This document shows positions 15,694-24,076 of a stretch of 25,374 nt of DNA, one piece after another. How positions within the stretch are numbered: position 1 is the stretch's first letter; each line of letters starts with the position of its first letter. The notes under the pieces are model-generated. The model saw only the letters and a list, made by a program, of their open reading frames with translations, had not been told where the DNA came from and searched no databases. The position numbers and the translations under genes are program-made. The DNA comes from DAOVRD01 sp964521715 (lineage in GTDB: Bacteria; Planctomycetota; Brocadiia; SM23-32): contig CAZFSS010000040.1 in NCBI GenBank assembly GCA_964521715.1, forward strand, positions 1-25,374. The letters run 5' to 3'.

Positions 15694-16604
15694 GCCTGCC
15701 TCCTGAGCGTGCCGCTCGCGCGCAGTTGCACCATGCTGATGGCGAAGATGATGAGGGTCAGCACCCAGCCTATCGCCGCGCCTGTGCCCAGGTCGCCGGA
15801 CTGGAACGCGTTGTTGAACAGGTAGCCCACGATCGTGAGTCCCGAGTTCTTCGGCCCGTTGCCCTGGAGCAGCGCGTACGGCAGCTCGAAGAGCTGGTAG
15901 GAACCGATCGTGCTCATGATGACCACAACGGTGGCGACAGGCTTGATGGCGGGCACCGTCACGTGCCGGAAGACCTGCCAGGCGTTGGCGCCGTCTATGC
16001 GGGCGGCCTCGATCAGGTTCGGGTTGACGTTCTGAAGCGCTGCCAGGAAGTAGATCATGTTGAAGCCGACGTACATCCAGAGCGAGGTGAGGATGATGGC
16101 CGGCATGACCAGGCGGGGGTCCTCCAGCCACCGCTGCTCCAGCCCCCAGCCGATCAGCATCTGCAGGACGCGGTTGACCATGCCGTAGAGCGGCGTGAAA
16201 AGGACGCCGAACAGCACGCCCACGAAGATAGGCCCCACCAGGTGCGGTGAGAAGATCGTGAGCCGGAACAAGCCCTTCAGCCTGTCCTTGCGCGCGTTCA
16301 AGAGCAGCGCCAGCCCCAGCGAGAGCGGAAGCTGAAGGAAGATCGAGAAGACGGCGTAGATCGTCGTGTTCTTCAGCGCGGTGTAGAAGTCCGGATCGGT
16401 CAGGATGAAGGTGAAGTTGCTCAGGCCGACGAAGACCTTGCTGCTCGGGCCGTTGGTCTGGTAGAAGGCCAGCACGGTCGTGTAGAGGAACGGGTAGACG
16501 AAGAACATGCACGTGAGGGCGAAGTAGGGCGCCAGGAAGAGATAGGGCGCGCGCCTGGGTCGCAGTCCGCCGCCCCGGCCGAGTTCTCTCGCTCCGGAAG
16601 CCAT
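15690..16604 (-). CDS. Carbohydrate ABC transporter permease, MalF type
   Basis: 304 residues from the ATG at 16604, which shares one base with the TGA of the binding-protein gene (TGATG). The N-terminal tail is basic (RPRRAPYLFLAPYFALTCMFFVYPF), followed by six transmembrane segments. The EAA loop is EAARIDGANAWQVFRHVTVPAIKP, a close match to the family consensus. FNMIYFLAALQNVNPNLIEAARIDGA is the typical UgpA/LacF-like sequence context. It pairs with the MalG-type permease in one inner-membrane channel. The open frame continues upstream of 16604 without similarity and is ignored. Confidence 0.94.
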   Translation of the reverse strand: MASGARELGRGGGLRPRRAPYLFLAPYFALTCMFFVYPFLYTTVLAFYQTNGPSSKVFVGLSNFTFILTDPDFYTALKNTTIYAVFSIFLQLPLSLGLALLLNARKDRLKGLFRLTIFSPHLVGPIFVGVLFGVLFTPLYGMVNRVLQMLIGWGLEQRWLEDPRLVMPAIILTSLWMYVGFNMIYFLAALQNVNPNLIEAARIDGANAWQVFRHVTVPAIKPVATVVVIMSTIGSYQLFELPYALLQGNGPKNSGLTIVGYLFNNAFQSGDLGTGAAIGWVLTLIIFAISMVQLRASGTLRRQA

Positions 16605-18004
16605 CAGCTCGCCCCTCCCGCGCCGGCAGGCCCCCCCGCCGTCCGATCGCGTGTGAGGAACACGTTGCGGTTCGCCACGCGCCGCACGTACTCGGCGCAG
16701 CGGAACAGCTCCCTTCGGGCGTACTCGCGGAGTCCCTCTTCCCCGTTGTCCTTGTAGTAGAGGACCGTGTTGCTGAACGCCTCCTCCAGCTTGGACTCGG
16801 CGAGGTCCACGTAAGCGGTGACGTAGTAGTCGGGGACCTGCGGCGCCATCTCCGCGTAGATGGTGCCGATGGCCTGCCCGGAATAGAAGGGCCTCGGCCT
16901 CTTCAGCTCGGGCTGGTCCCAGGCGTCGCGCAGCGGGGGCAGGATGTTCAGGCTTGCGAAGCGCTTGCCCAGTTCCTCCTTGTCGTAGTAGAGGAACTTG
17001 GCGAACTGCCAGGCCAGCTCGGGGTCCTTGCACGTCTTGCTGATGACCAGTCCCGTGCCGCCCCAGGTGCTGGTGCGGCAGCCTCCCTCCTGCCAGGCCG
17101 GAAGGGCCATGACGGCCAGCTTCCCCTCCAGCTTCGGCACGTCGAGCTGGAACTGCCTCGTGCGCCAGTCCGGGCAGATGTAGAACAGCACCAGCCCGTC
17201 CAGCATCGTTTTCGAGAGCGTCTGGCCCCAGCCGGCCGGGAAGGCGATGCGGTTCGGTCCCTCGATCTGCTGCACGTACCAGCAGACAGTGTCCACGGCG
17301 GCTTCGCTGTCGAAGAGGACCTGGCCTTCCGCGTCGAACAAGGCGCCGCCGTGCTGAAGCAACAGGAGCGTCAGGATCCCGCCGCCGTTGGCCGGCAGGT
17401 CCAGCATGTAGCGGTCGATGATCCCGTCGCCGTCGAGGTCCTTCGTGACCTGGCGCCCGACCCGTGCGAAGTCGTCCCACGTCCGCAGCGCGTCCACGTC
17501 GATGCCGAGCCCTTCGATCAGGTCGCGCCGGTAGCAGAGGCCGACCGGATGCACGTCGTGAGGAAGGGCGAAGATCCGGCCCCGCGAGGACCAGGGGCTG
17601 AATCGGGACTGCACGATCGCCTCGTAGAGCCCCTCCCGGTGGATCCGGTCAGTCAGGTCAAGGAATCCCACGTCCTCCAGCGGCCCCTTGGTGAACACGC
17701 CCATGGAGCCGATGAGGATCTCGACCAGGTCGGGCACCTCGGCCCCCACCAGCAGCGCGGACTGCAACCGGCTCTGGAGGGCGCGGTAGTTCACCAGTTG
17801 CATCTGCACCTTGACGTTGTGCTTCTGCTCGAACTCCTTGACGACGTCGCGGTAGGCCTCGTGGTGAATGTCGGCGAAGAGCGCGAAGACCAGGTCCGGC
17901 CGGCCCTCCCTGCCCCTGGGATGGGAGATCAGGATGCCCGCCCCCGAGAGCACGGCCACCGCCAGTATCCAGAAAGGCGCCCTTCCGTAGGGGAACTCCT
18001 TCAA
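16604..18004 (-). CDS. Extracellular sugar-binding protein of the ABC importer (SBP family 1)
   Basis: 466 residues from a TTG at 18004 with AAGGGAG 5 nt upstream; frames further upstream overlap the GH5 gene and look non-coding. The N-terminus has one hydrophobic segment (FWILAVAVLSGAGILI) but no lipobox Cys, so it is either cleaved or an uncleaved anchor. Family-1 SBP marks: VKEFEQKHNVKVQMQLVNY, VPDLVEILIGSMG, FALPHDVHPVGLCYRRDL, TWDDFARVGRQVTKDLDGDGIIDRY (EF-hand-like DxDxDGxxD calcium loop), and GGTGLVISKTCKDPELAWQFAKFL. It delivers oligosaccharides to the permease pair and, as the first transporter gene after the GH5 endoglucanase, probably binds its products. Confidence 0.9.
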   Translation of the reverse strand: MKEFPYGRAPFWILAVAVLSGAGILISHPRGREGRPDLVFALFADIHHEAYRDVVKEFEQKHNVKVQMQLVNYRALQSRLQSALLVGAEVPDLVEILIGSMGVFTKGPLEDVGFLDLTDRIHREGLYEAIVQSRFSPWSSRGRIFALPHDVHPVGLCYRRDLIEGLGIDVDALRTWDDFARVGRQVTKDLDGDGIIDRYMLDLPANGGGILTLLLLQHGGALFDAEGQVLFDSEAAVDTVCWYVQQIEGPNRIAFPAGWGQTLSKTMLDGLVLFYICPDWRTRQFQLDVPKLEGKLAVMALPAWQEGGCRTSTWGGTGLVISKTCKDPELAWQFAKFLYYDKEELGKRFASLNILPPLRDAWDQPELKRPRPFYSGQAIGTIYAEMAPQVPDYYVTAYVDLAESKLEEAFSNTVLYYKDNGEEGLREYARRELFRCAEYVRRVANRNVFLTRDRTAGGPAGAGGAS

Positions 18005-18038
18005 GGCTCTCCCTTCGCCCGATGGAAGCAGCGGGAGG

Positions 18039-19127
18039 TCACGGCTGCCCGGCCTGCGACGCTTCGTCCCGCGGCAGGTGCCGCGCCAGCACGGCCATCT
18101 GCGGCCGGTCACGTCCCTCGACGGGCTCCAGGATCGTCGGACTGTCCGACCACCACGGCCCCGCCGCCCAGTAGCACCAGCCAATCCACACGTCCGCGTT
18201 GGCGTCCATGAACGAGAGCATGTCGTCCATGGCGGCCATTCCGGTCTCGTTACTGCCACACGCGAACTCCCCGAGGAAGCCCTTCATCCCATTTTCGCGC
18301 AGCCACCGGGTGAATCCTTGCAGGCGCTCCGAGCCGATGGTGGGGCTCACGGCGACGTCTGACCTGCCGGAGTTGTCCCTGTCGAGGTACTGGTGCGCTT
18401 CGATCACGAAGTTGTCCGCCGGGTCGGCGATTTCCCGCATGGCTACTGCGTTCGGCGTGCCGTACCAATCGGCGTCCCAGCAATGGGCGCCGCTGAAGGC
18501 GTTGCCCGGCACGAAGATTGGATTCGTCGCGCCCGTCTTGCGTATTGCGGCGATGGCGGCGTTCGCGGCGGCCACCCACTGCTCTGTGAGCATGCCGTGC
18601 GGCTCGTTCATCAGCCCGAAGAACACGCGCGGATTGCCGGCGTAAAGGGCCGCCAGGCGGGCCCAGAAATCAGCGAAGGCCGCGTTGGGGAGCGCCTCCG
18701 TGCCGACCACATCCCGGCCGTAGCGGGCGAAGTTGTGCGGGTCGAGCAGAACGCAGACGCCCTTGGCGGTCGTCTCGCGGACGAGTCCGTCGAGCCGGGC
18801 CAGCTCGTCGGGGTCCAACTCAGCGTAGAGCGCCCGCTGAAGCCGCTCCCATCGGAACGGGAGGCGCACCAGGTTCATCCCCTTGCCCTTGAAGTAGTCG
18901 ACCTCGCCCTGGTTCGGGTAGATGTAGTCGCGCCCGAAGGCGCCCGGCATGCCGCGGCCGAACTCGGCTCCCGCCAGGTTCACCCCTGCGAACCGCATGT
19001 GTCCCTCATGTGGGCTGGGCCCGTTCATGTCGGCCCGTGCAGTTGCCGCCAGCCCCGTTGCGAGGGCGCCGACCGCCGTCAGCCCCATCACCAGGGCAGC
19101 GGCCCTTTCGCAAAGGGACCTCTTCAA
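18039..19127 (-). CDS. Secreted GH5 endoglucanase-type glycoside hydrolase
   Basis: 362 residues from a TTG at 19127, with AGGAG 9 nt upstream; this start gives a clean signal peptide (KRSLCERAAALVMGLTAVG, cleavage near ATARA-D). The GH5 TIM barrel starts RFAGVNLAGAEFG (45-57). Catalytic acid/base E175 is in FFGLMNEPHG, with H245-Q-Y247 (EAHQYLD) and the nucleophile E287 in GFLGEFACG; a late W (WCYWAAGPWW) lines the subsite. The layout is like GH5_5-type endo-1,4-glucanases. No carbohydrate-binding module is attached. First gene of the transport operon; a 35-bp gap separates it from the binding-protein gene. Activity on cellulose, glucomannan or xyloglucan cannot be distinguished by reading. 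Confidence 0.9.
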   Translation of the reverse strand: MKRSLCERAAALVMGLTAVGALATGLAATARADMNGPSPHEGHMRFAGVNLAGAEFGRGMPGAFGRDYIYPNQGEVDYFKGKGMNLVRLPFRWERLQRALYAELDPDELARLDGLVRETTAKGVCVLLDPHNFARYGRDVVGTEALPNAAFADFWARLAALYAGNPRVFFGLMNEPHGMLTEQWVAAANAAIAAIRKTGATNPIFVPGNAFSGAHCWDADWYGTPNAVAMREIADPADNFVIEAHQYLDRDNSGRSDVAVSPTIGSERLQGFTRWLRENGMKGFLGEFACGSNETGMAAMDDMLSFMDANADVWIGWCYWAAGPWWSDSPTILEPVEGRDRPQMAVLARHLPRDEASQAGQP

Positions 19128-19179
19128 CGGTTGCTTCTCCTGTGTGTCTCGCGGCCGGGGCCCGGTGCAGTTCGGGCAG

Positions 19180-19208
19180 ATGATATCAGATGGCGGTCCG
19201 GCCGGGAA
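19180..19208 (-). promoter_or_regulatory. Extended -10 promoter of the GH5-transporter operon
   Basis: On the minus strand TGA-TATCAT (extended -10; the hexamer at 19180-19185) with a weak TTCCCG -35 (19203-19208) at 17-nt spacing. The start near 19173 leaves a leader of about 45 nt to the TTG at 19127. The -10 hexamer is the same as that of the GH4 operon (TATCAT). No operator dyad was evident. Confidence 0.45.
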
Positions 19209-19240
19209 ACGCCGCCCGCCTCCGCCGGTCCCTAACCCGC

Positions 19241-20278
19241 CTACCGGAACCTTCCCGGCAGGACGCAGCCGCAGGCTGGGCACGCGCTGCCGTCCAGGTC
19301 CACCTTCGGTGGGCCGAGGGCCGACCGTTCGATCAGCAGCCGCCCGCAATCCGGGCAGCAGGTATTCTCAGCGGGATGGCCGAAGACGTTGCCGATGTAG
19401 ACGAAGCGCAGGCCGGCCTCCAGGCCGGTCTCGCGCGCCCTCTCCAGCGTCGGCACGGGCGTGCGCGGAAGGTGCGACAGGCGGCCGTGGGGGACGAAGC
19501 GCGTCACGTGCCACGGCGTGTCCGGCCCCAGCGCCGCCGCTATCCAGTTCGCGATGCCCTTCAGCTCGGCTTCGGAATCATTTATGGTGGGGATCACGTT
19601 CGTGACGCACTCGACGTGCATGCCCCACTTGACCTTGGCCCGTTCGGCCACCTCCAGGATGCCTTGAAAGGCGGGGAAGTTCGCCGCCCGGCCGTAGGTG
19701 CCCGCCGAGCACCCCTTGACGTCCACGCGGTAGGCGTTCAGGAACGGGCCGATCTCGTCCAGGGCCTCCCGAGTTAACGAGCCGTTGGTCACGTAGTTCG
19801 TCAGCAGCCCCTCGGCCCTGGCGAGCCGGGCGCCGTCCAGCGTGTACTCGAACCAGATCGCCGGCTCGTTGTAGGTCCAGCTGACGCCGAGCAGGTCGCG
19901 GCGCTGGGCCTCCTCGACCAGCTTCCGGGGCGGCACGTACTCCAGCTCCGACAGCGCGTCGGGCACGTCTGCGTGCGCCAGGTCCCAGTTCTGGCAGCCC
20001 GGGCAGCGGAAGTTGCACCCCAGGCCGCCCACCGACAGCATGACCTCGCCGGGGTAGAAGTGAAAGAGCGGCTTGCGTTCGACCTCGGCTAGGTGCAGCG
20101 CGGCGACACGGCCGTACGAAAGGGGCGCGAGCCGGCCGTCCACGTTCCGGCGCACGCGGCAGAAGCCCAGTTCGCCGGCGCCAAGCTCGCAGCCCCTTTG
20201 GCAGGCCATGCACCTGAGCCGCCCGTTCGGCATCGTCTGCGCGAATCCGCGTATGTCGTCTCCCGATGGCGGGGCCAT
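19241..20278 (-). CDS. amrS: AmmeMemoRadiSam-system radical SAM enzyme
   Basis: 345 residues from the ATG at 20278, with GGGAGGAG 8 nt upstream; the longer open frame to 21814 is antisense to the big plus-strand gene. The radical SAM cluster motif is CNFRCPGC (C88, C92, C95). An N-terminal Cys set, CMACQRGC (C23, C26, C30) and GFC (C40), is conserved in this family. The C-terminus has zinc-ribbon-like CCPDCGRLLIER and CPACGCVLPGRF. The family is named for co-occurrence with AMMECR1 and Memo homologues, but neither is adjacent here. It reductively cleaves SAM with a [4Fe-4S] cluster; the substrate is not established to my knowledge. It lies 113 bp upstream of the GH5 operon and may not be co-transcribed, given the intervening promoter. 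Confidence 0.92.
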   Translation of the reverse strand: MAPPSGDDIRGFAQTMPNGRLRCMACQRGCELGAGELGFCRVRRNVDGRLAPLSYGRVAALHLAEVERKPLFHFYPGEVMLSVGGLGCNFRCPGCQNWDLAHADVPDALSELEYVPPRKLVEEAQRRDLLGVSWTYNEPAIWFEYTLDGARLARAEGLLTNYVTNGSLTREALDEIGPFLNAYRVDVKGCSAGTYGRAANFPAFQGILEVAERAKVKWGMHVECVTNVIPTINDSEAELKGIANWIAAALGPDTPWHVTRFVPHGRLSHLPRTPVPTLERARETGLEAGLRFVYIGNVFGHPAENTCCPDCGRLLIERSALGPPKVDLDGSACPACGCVLPGRFR

Positions 20279-20428
20279 GCTTCCGGCTCCTCCCGGATCG
20301 TTCGCCGTAGGGAAAGTATAACCCGGCCGGCAAGCCGGGGGGAGCTTCCGGCGCTCCACGCGTTCGCTGGACAGCGCAGCGGCTTTGTGTTGCCATGAAG
20401 GCCCCGCGGCCTTGAGGAGGAGCGAACG
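20279..20428. promoter_or_regulatory. Divergent promoter region between amrS and the GH123-like gene
   Basis: Contains overlapping -10-like hexamers: TATACT on the minus strand (20315-20320), about 37 bp before the amrS ATG, and TATAAC on the plus strand (20318-20323). Neither has a good -35. A GC-rich hairpin CCCGGC-loop-GCCGGG (20322-20339) overlaps them. The plus-strand gene has a GAGGAGG ribosome-binding site. Confidence 0.3.
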
Positions 20429-23400
20429 ATGACGACTACCGCCCGAACCGTGCTCATTGCGGCCGCCCTGGCGCTCTGCGCGGCCGGGGCGCGGGGCGTT
20501 CCGAACGGCTCGTTCGAGAGCGGAGGCGACGCGCCGGAGGGCTGGCGGCTCGAAGGGAACGGGAGCTGGCAGGAAGGGCCCGGCGGCCGATGGGCGAGCG
20601 TGACCGGCAGCGGCGAGGACTCCAGCTACTGGCGAACGACCGACTACGCGCTCGAGCCGAACGCCCTCTACCGGATCTCCTTCCGCGCGGCCGCGGGTGA
20701 GGCGACGGGCGGCTGCCTGATCTCCGGCCCGAGCTTCTCCAACCGCGACTTCCCGGTCGAGCCGGGCTGGCACGAGCACAGCTTCGTGTTCGTGACGCCC
20801 GACGCTCGGCAGGTTGCGGAGGCCTTCGTGCGGCTCGGCCAGTGGCACGTGACGGGCGAGGCGGGCTTCGACGACGTGCGCCTGTCGCCCACCCAACCCG
20901 TGCATCGGAGCCGCGGCGGCCTGCAACTGGGCGAGGGGGAGGTCATCGAAGGGCGCGCTTACGCCTTTGAAGCGCCCTTGGGTTCCGAAGGCTCCAACTA
21001 CTCGCGCCCGCTGCACTCGTTCAGCGCCGGCTTCAACTCGGACCGCTGGACGTTTGCCGCCGGCTCGGAAGTTGTCTACCGGCATGGCATCCCCGGCGCG
21101 GCGCAGCAGTCGGCGTCCGTTGACGTGAACTGCAACTACCACACGCAGGGGAGCGGCGTAGTGGAGGCCAGCACGGACGGAGCGAACTGGGTGCAGCTCG
21201 CCCGATTCGACGGTGTGGCGTCCGTCCATGCTGAGGTCCCGCCGACGCTGCTGCCGGCCGAGACCGTCTACGTCCGGCTGAGGTCCGTCGGCGGGGACGA
21301 AGCCGCCGGCGCGCCGCCCGGCTCCTTCCAGATCAGCCGTTATCGCTACGCCACGCACCTCGGCGCCGACGTGGGAGACCTGGTCGGCGGCACGGCCTAC
21401 CCCGAAGTGGAGCAGCCGGCCCGGGACGCCCGCGTGTCGATCCTGTCCGGGCCCGGCCCGGCCGGCCTGGCGGACGACGCGTGCAGGCTGAAGGTGGCGA
21501 ACCTGCGGGCCGAGCCGCGCCGGCTCCGCGCCGCAGCGACCGTCACCGCTGAGGACGGCGCGGCCTCCCGCTCGGAGGTGGCGTTCTCGCTGGCTCCGGG
21601 CGCTGAAGCGGAGGTCTCGGTCCCCTGTGCGCTGCGGCGGGCGGGCCACAACGCCGTCGAGGTGGCGGTCGTCGAAGGTGAGGCCCCGCTCTTCCGCGCG
21701 CGGATGGGGGTCGACGTGGCCGCGCTGCATGACGCCGCCTTCGGCTACGCGCTGCCCGCCGAGGGACCGGTCCAGCTCTGGTGGTGCGAGGGGACCTACA
21801 AGGTGTCCAGGCACCGGCCTGCGCCCTCGGAGGCCGGGCCGGCCGTGGAGCTTGAGGCCGCTCGGAACGAGTACGAGCCGGTCCAGATTGTGCTGCGGCC
21901 GGGCGGGGACCTTGCCGACCTTCGGGTCGAGGTCTCGGACTTGTCCGGGCCGGGCGGAGTGCTTCCGGCCGAGGGCATCCGCGTGGCGCAGGTGGGCTAC
22001 GTCCGGGTCACGAATCCGACCGACTCAGCGGGCGCGCCCGGCTCCTGGCCCGATCCCTTGCCCGCCTACGAGCCGGGCGGGACGCTCGAGGGCGGCGTCA
22101 ACCACCCCTTCTGGATCACGGTGCACGTGCCCGAAGCGCAGCCGGCCGGGCTCTACGCCGGCACCCTGACCTTCTCGGCCGGCGGATGGCGCACGTCCGT
22201 GCCGATGAGGCTGCGGGTATGGGACTTCACGCTCCCGCGAGAGACGCACCTTCAGACCGCCTTCGGGCTGAGCGCGGGCGCCATCAGGCGCTACCACAAC
22301 CTTGAGACCACCGACGAGCTGCGCCAGGTGCTGGACCTCTACCACAGGGACTTCGCCGCCCACAGGATTTCCCCCTACACGCCCGCGCCGCTCGACCCGA
22401 TCGGGGTGGAGTTCCCCGCGGCCGGGTGGGAGGGCGGCGCGTACGATGACGGGCAGCCCCATTCGGGCGAGCGCTGCTTCAAGGTCGTGGACTCAAGCGC
22501 TACGGCGTCCGTGGCGGGCTCCAGCGTGGAGCCGGTGCCCGTGGACTCGGCCGCCGGCTACGGCCTCGCCTGGTGGGCCAGGACGCAGGAACCGAACCAA
22601 AGCTACCTGGTCACCGTCCAACAGTACGACGGCGACGGGCAGTGGATCTCCGGCAACAACATCGACATCCCGCGCACGGGGACCGGCCGGTGGCAGCATG
22701 AAGAAGCCGCTGTCCCGGCCGGCGGAAGCCGCCTGAACGAGCGAACCAAGTCCGTGCGCATCAGCCTTCGGCCCGTTCCCTGGAGCGAGGCCGGCGAGGC
22801 GGTCGGCACGGCGTGGTTCGACGACCTGAGCTTCTGCCGGTCCGACGGCGCAGAGAACCTGTTGCGCTGCCCCGGGTTCGAGCTCCAGGCGGGCGACCTG
22901 GCCGCCGGACTCGACTTCTCGGCCTTTGACCGGGAGTGCGAGAGGTACGTGGACGGCCTGGGCTTCAACTCCATTATGGTCCAGTTGCGCGGCATGCCGG
23001 GCGGCACGTTCCACGCCCGACGCGAGGGCCAGCTTGGCCCCTTCCCGCAGGGCACGCCGCAGTACGAGGCCCTGATGGCGAGCCAGGGACGCCAGATCGT
23101 CGACCACCTGCGCTCAAAGGGTTGGCTGGACAGGGCCTACGTCTACTGGTTCGACGAGCCTGACCCGAAGGATTACGCGTTCGTCGTGGACGGCATGGAG
23201 CTGCTCAAGCGCGCCGCCCCGGGCCTGCCCCGCATGCTCACGGAGCAGCCCGAGCGGGAGCTGTTCGGCCATGTGGACCTGTGGTGCCCCGTCGTGGGCG
23301 CCGTGACGCCCGAGGCGATCCGGGATCGCAAGCAGCGTGGAGAGCGTTTCTGGTGGTACCTCTGCACCGGGCCGAAGGCCCCCTACATCGGGCTCTTCAT

Positions 23401-23944
23401 CGACCGGCCCGCCACGGACCTGCGCGTGTGGGCGTGGCTCTCGCGCAAGTGGGGCGTGGAAGGGCAGCTCGTCTGGTCCGCCAACTACTGGACGAGCGAG
23501 GCTGCGTTCCCGTCCCCCGACATGCAGAATCCCTGGCAGGACCCCATGAGCTACGTCTCCGGCTACAGCTTCGAGCGGGGGCAGATAGGCTACTGGGGCA
23601 ACGGGGACGGACGGTTCCTCTATCCGCCCAACCGCGACGTCAAGAGCGACAGGGGTAAGTACCTGTGCGGGCCCGTCGACTCCATTCGCTGGGAGATGCT
23701 GCGGGAGGGCATCGAGGACTACGAGTACTTCCGCCTGCTGGACGGCCTGATAGCGGAGGCGGACGGCAAAGGCGTGGCCGGGGACCTGCTCGCGGGCGCC
23801 CGGGAGCTGGCCGCGGTGCCGGACGCCGTCATCGCGGATGACAGAACGTACTCAAAGGACCCCCGGCCTCTCTACGCCCACCGGCGGCGCGTGGCCGGGA
23901 TGGTCGAGCAGCTCTCGCGGGCGCTCCGCCGGGAGAGGCGCTGA
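20429..23944 (+). CDS. Secreted multi-module GH123/DUF4091-type glycoside hydrolase
   Basis: 1171 residues. A signal peptide (TVLIAAALALCAAGARG) is followed by a jelly-roll carbohydrate-binding-like module (about 23-150, NGSFESGGDAPEGW) and a second beta-sandwich (about 155-310). A further beta domain (320-435) precedes a GH123-N-like domain (about 447-605, ending RVWDFTLP). The catalytic barrel then starts (about 606-655), is interrupted by another jelly-roll module (about 660-820, WEGGAYDDGQPHSGERCFKV), and resumes with YWFDEPDPKDY. Its D909-E910 pair matches the Asp-Glu that acts in substrate-assisted catalysis in GH123 N-acetylgalactosaminidases. The C-terminal IRWEMLREGIEDYEYFRLL is the DUF4091 signature. 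Acetamido-sugar cleavage is possible but not shown; DUF4091 proteins are mostly uncharacterised. Start supported by GGAGGAG. Confidence 0.85.
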   Translation: MTTTARTVLIAAALALCAAGARGVPNGSFESGGDAPEGWRLEGNGSWQEGPGGRWASVTGSGEDSSYWRTTDYALEPNALYRISFRAAAGEATGGCLISGPSFSNRDFPVEPGWHEHSFVFVTPDARQVAEAFVRLGQWHVTGEAGFDDVRLSPTQPVHRSRGGLQLGEGEVIEGRAYAFEAPLGSEGSNYSRPLHSFSAGFNSDRWTFAAGSEVVYRHGIPGAAQQSASVDVNCNYHTQGSGVVEASTDGANWVQLARFDGVASVHAEVPPTLLPAETVYVRLRSVGGDEAAGAPPGSFQISRYRYATHLGADVGDLVGGTAYPEVEQPARDARVSILSGPGPAGLADDACRLKVANLRAEPRRLRAAATVTAEDGAASRSEVAFSLAPGAEAEVSVPCALRRAGHNAVEVAVVEGEAPLFRARMGVDVAALHDAAFGYALPAEGPVQLWWCEGTYKVSRHRPAPSEAGPAVELEAARNEYEPVQIVLRPGGDLADLRVEVSDLSGPGGVLPAEGIRVAQVGYVRVTNPTDSAGAPGSWPDPLPAYEPGGTLEGGVNHPFWITVHVPEAQPAGLYAGTLTFSAGGWRTSVPMRLRVWDFTLPRETHLQTAFGLSAGAIRRYHNLETTDELRQVLDLYHRDFAAHRISPYTPAPLDPIGVEFPAAGWEGGAYDDGQPHSGERCFKVVDSSATASVAGSSVEPVPVDSAAGYGLAWWARTQEPNQSYLVTVQQYDGDGQWISGNNIDIPRTGTGRWQHEEAAVPAGGSRLNERTKSVRISLRPVPWSEAGEAVGTAWFDDLSFCRSDGAENLLRCPGFELQAGDLAAGLDFSAFDRECERYVDGLGFNSIMVQLRGMPGGTFHARREGQLGPFPQGTPQYEALMASQGRQIVDHLRSKGWLDRAYVYWFDEPDPKDYAFVVDGMELLKRAAPGLPRMLTEQPERELFGHVDLWCPVVGAVTPEAIRDRKQRGERFWWYLCTGPKAPYIGLFIDRPATDLRVWAWLSRKWGVEGQLVWSANYWTSEAAFPSPDMQNPWQDPMSYVSGYSFERGQIGYWGNGDGRFLYPPNRDVKSDRGKYLCGPVDSIRWEMLREGIEDYEYFRLLDGLIAEADGKGVAGDLLAGARELAAVPDAVIADDRTYSKDPRPLYAHRRRVAGMVEQLSRALRRERR

Positions 23945-23994
23945 AGGCAGGCGCGGGCGCACGCGCGAGAGCCTTGCCGGATGAAGGCGGTGGC

Positions 23995-24021
23995 TTGAAA
24001 CGACGCAAAAGGCGATAATAG
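23995..24021 (+). promoter_or_regulatory. Candidate promoter of the coiled-coil gene
   Basis: TTGAAA (23995-24000) with TAATAG (24016-24021) at a short 15-nt spacing, in a locally A-rich patch between GC-rich genes. About 55 nt to the start codon. Weakly supported. Confidence 0.3.
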
Positions 24022-24076
24022 TGGCAGGCAGAGATCCGGGAAGCCCTGGAAGTGTCTCGAAGAAAGGAGGGTGATG

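Noticed and set aside
18005..18259. N-terminal extension of the sugar-binding protein
   Set aside because: It overlaps the GH5 gene in another frame and is Arg/Trp/Ser-rich without similarity; the TTG at 18004 has a good ribosome-binding site.
20279..21814. Upstream extension of the amrS frame
   Set aside because: It is antisense to the GH123-like gene, has no radical SAM similarity, and a strong ribosome-binding site marks the ATG at 20278.
23991..24007. Sigma-54 promoter (TGGC...GC) before the coiled-coil gene
   Set aside because: The GG to GC spacing is 11 rather than 10 and no TTGC-type -12 element is present.
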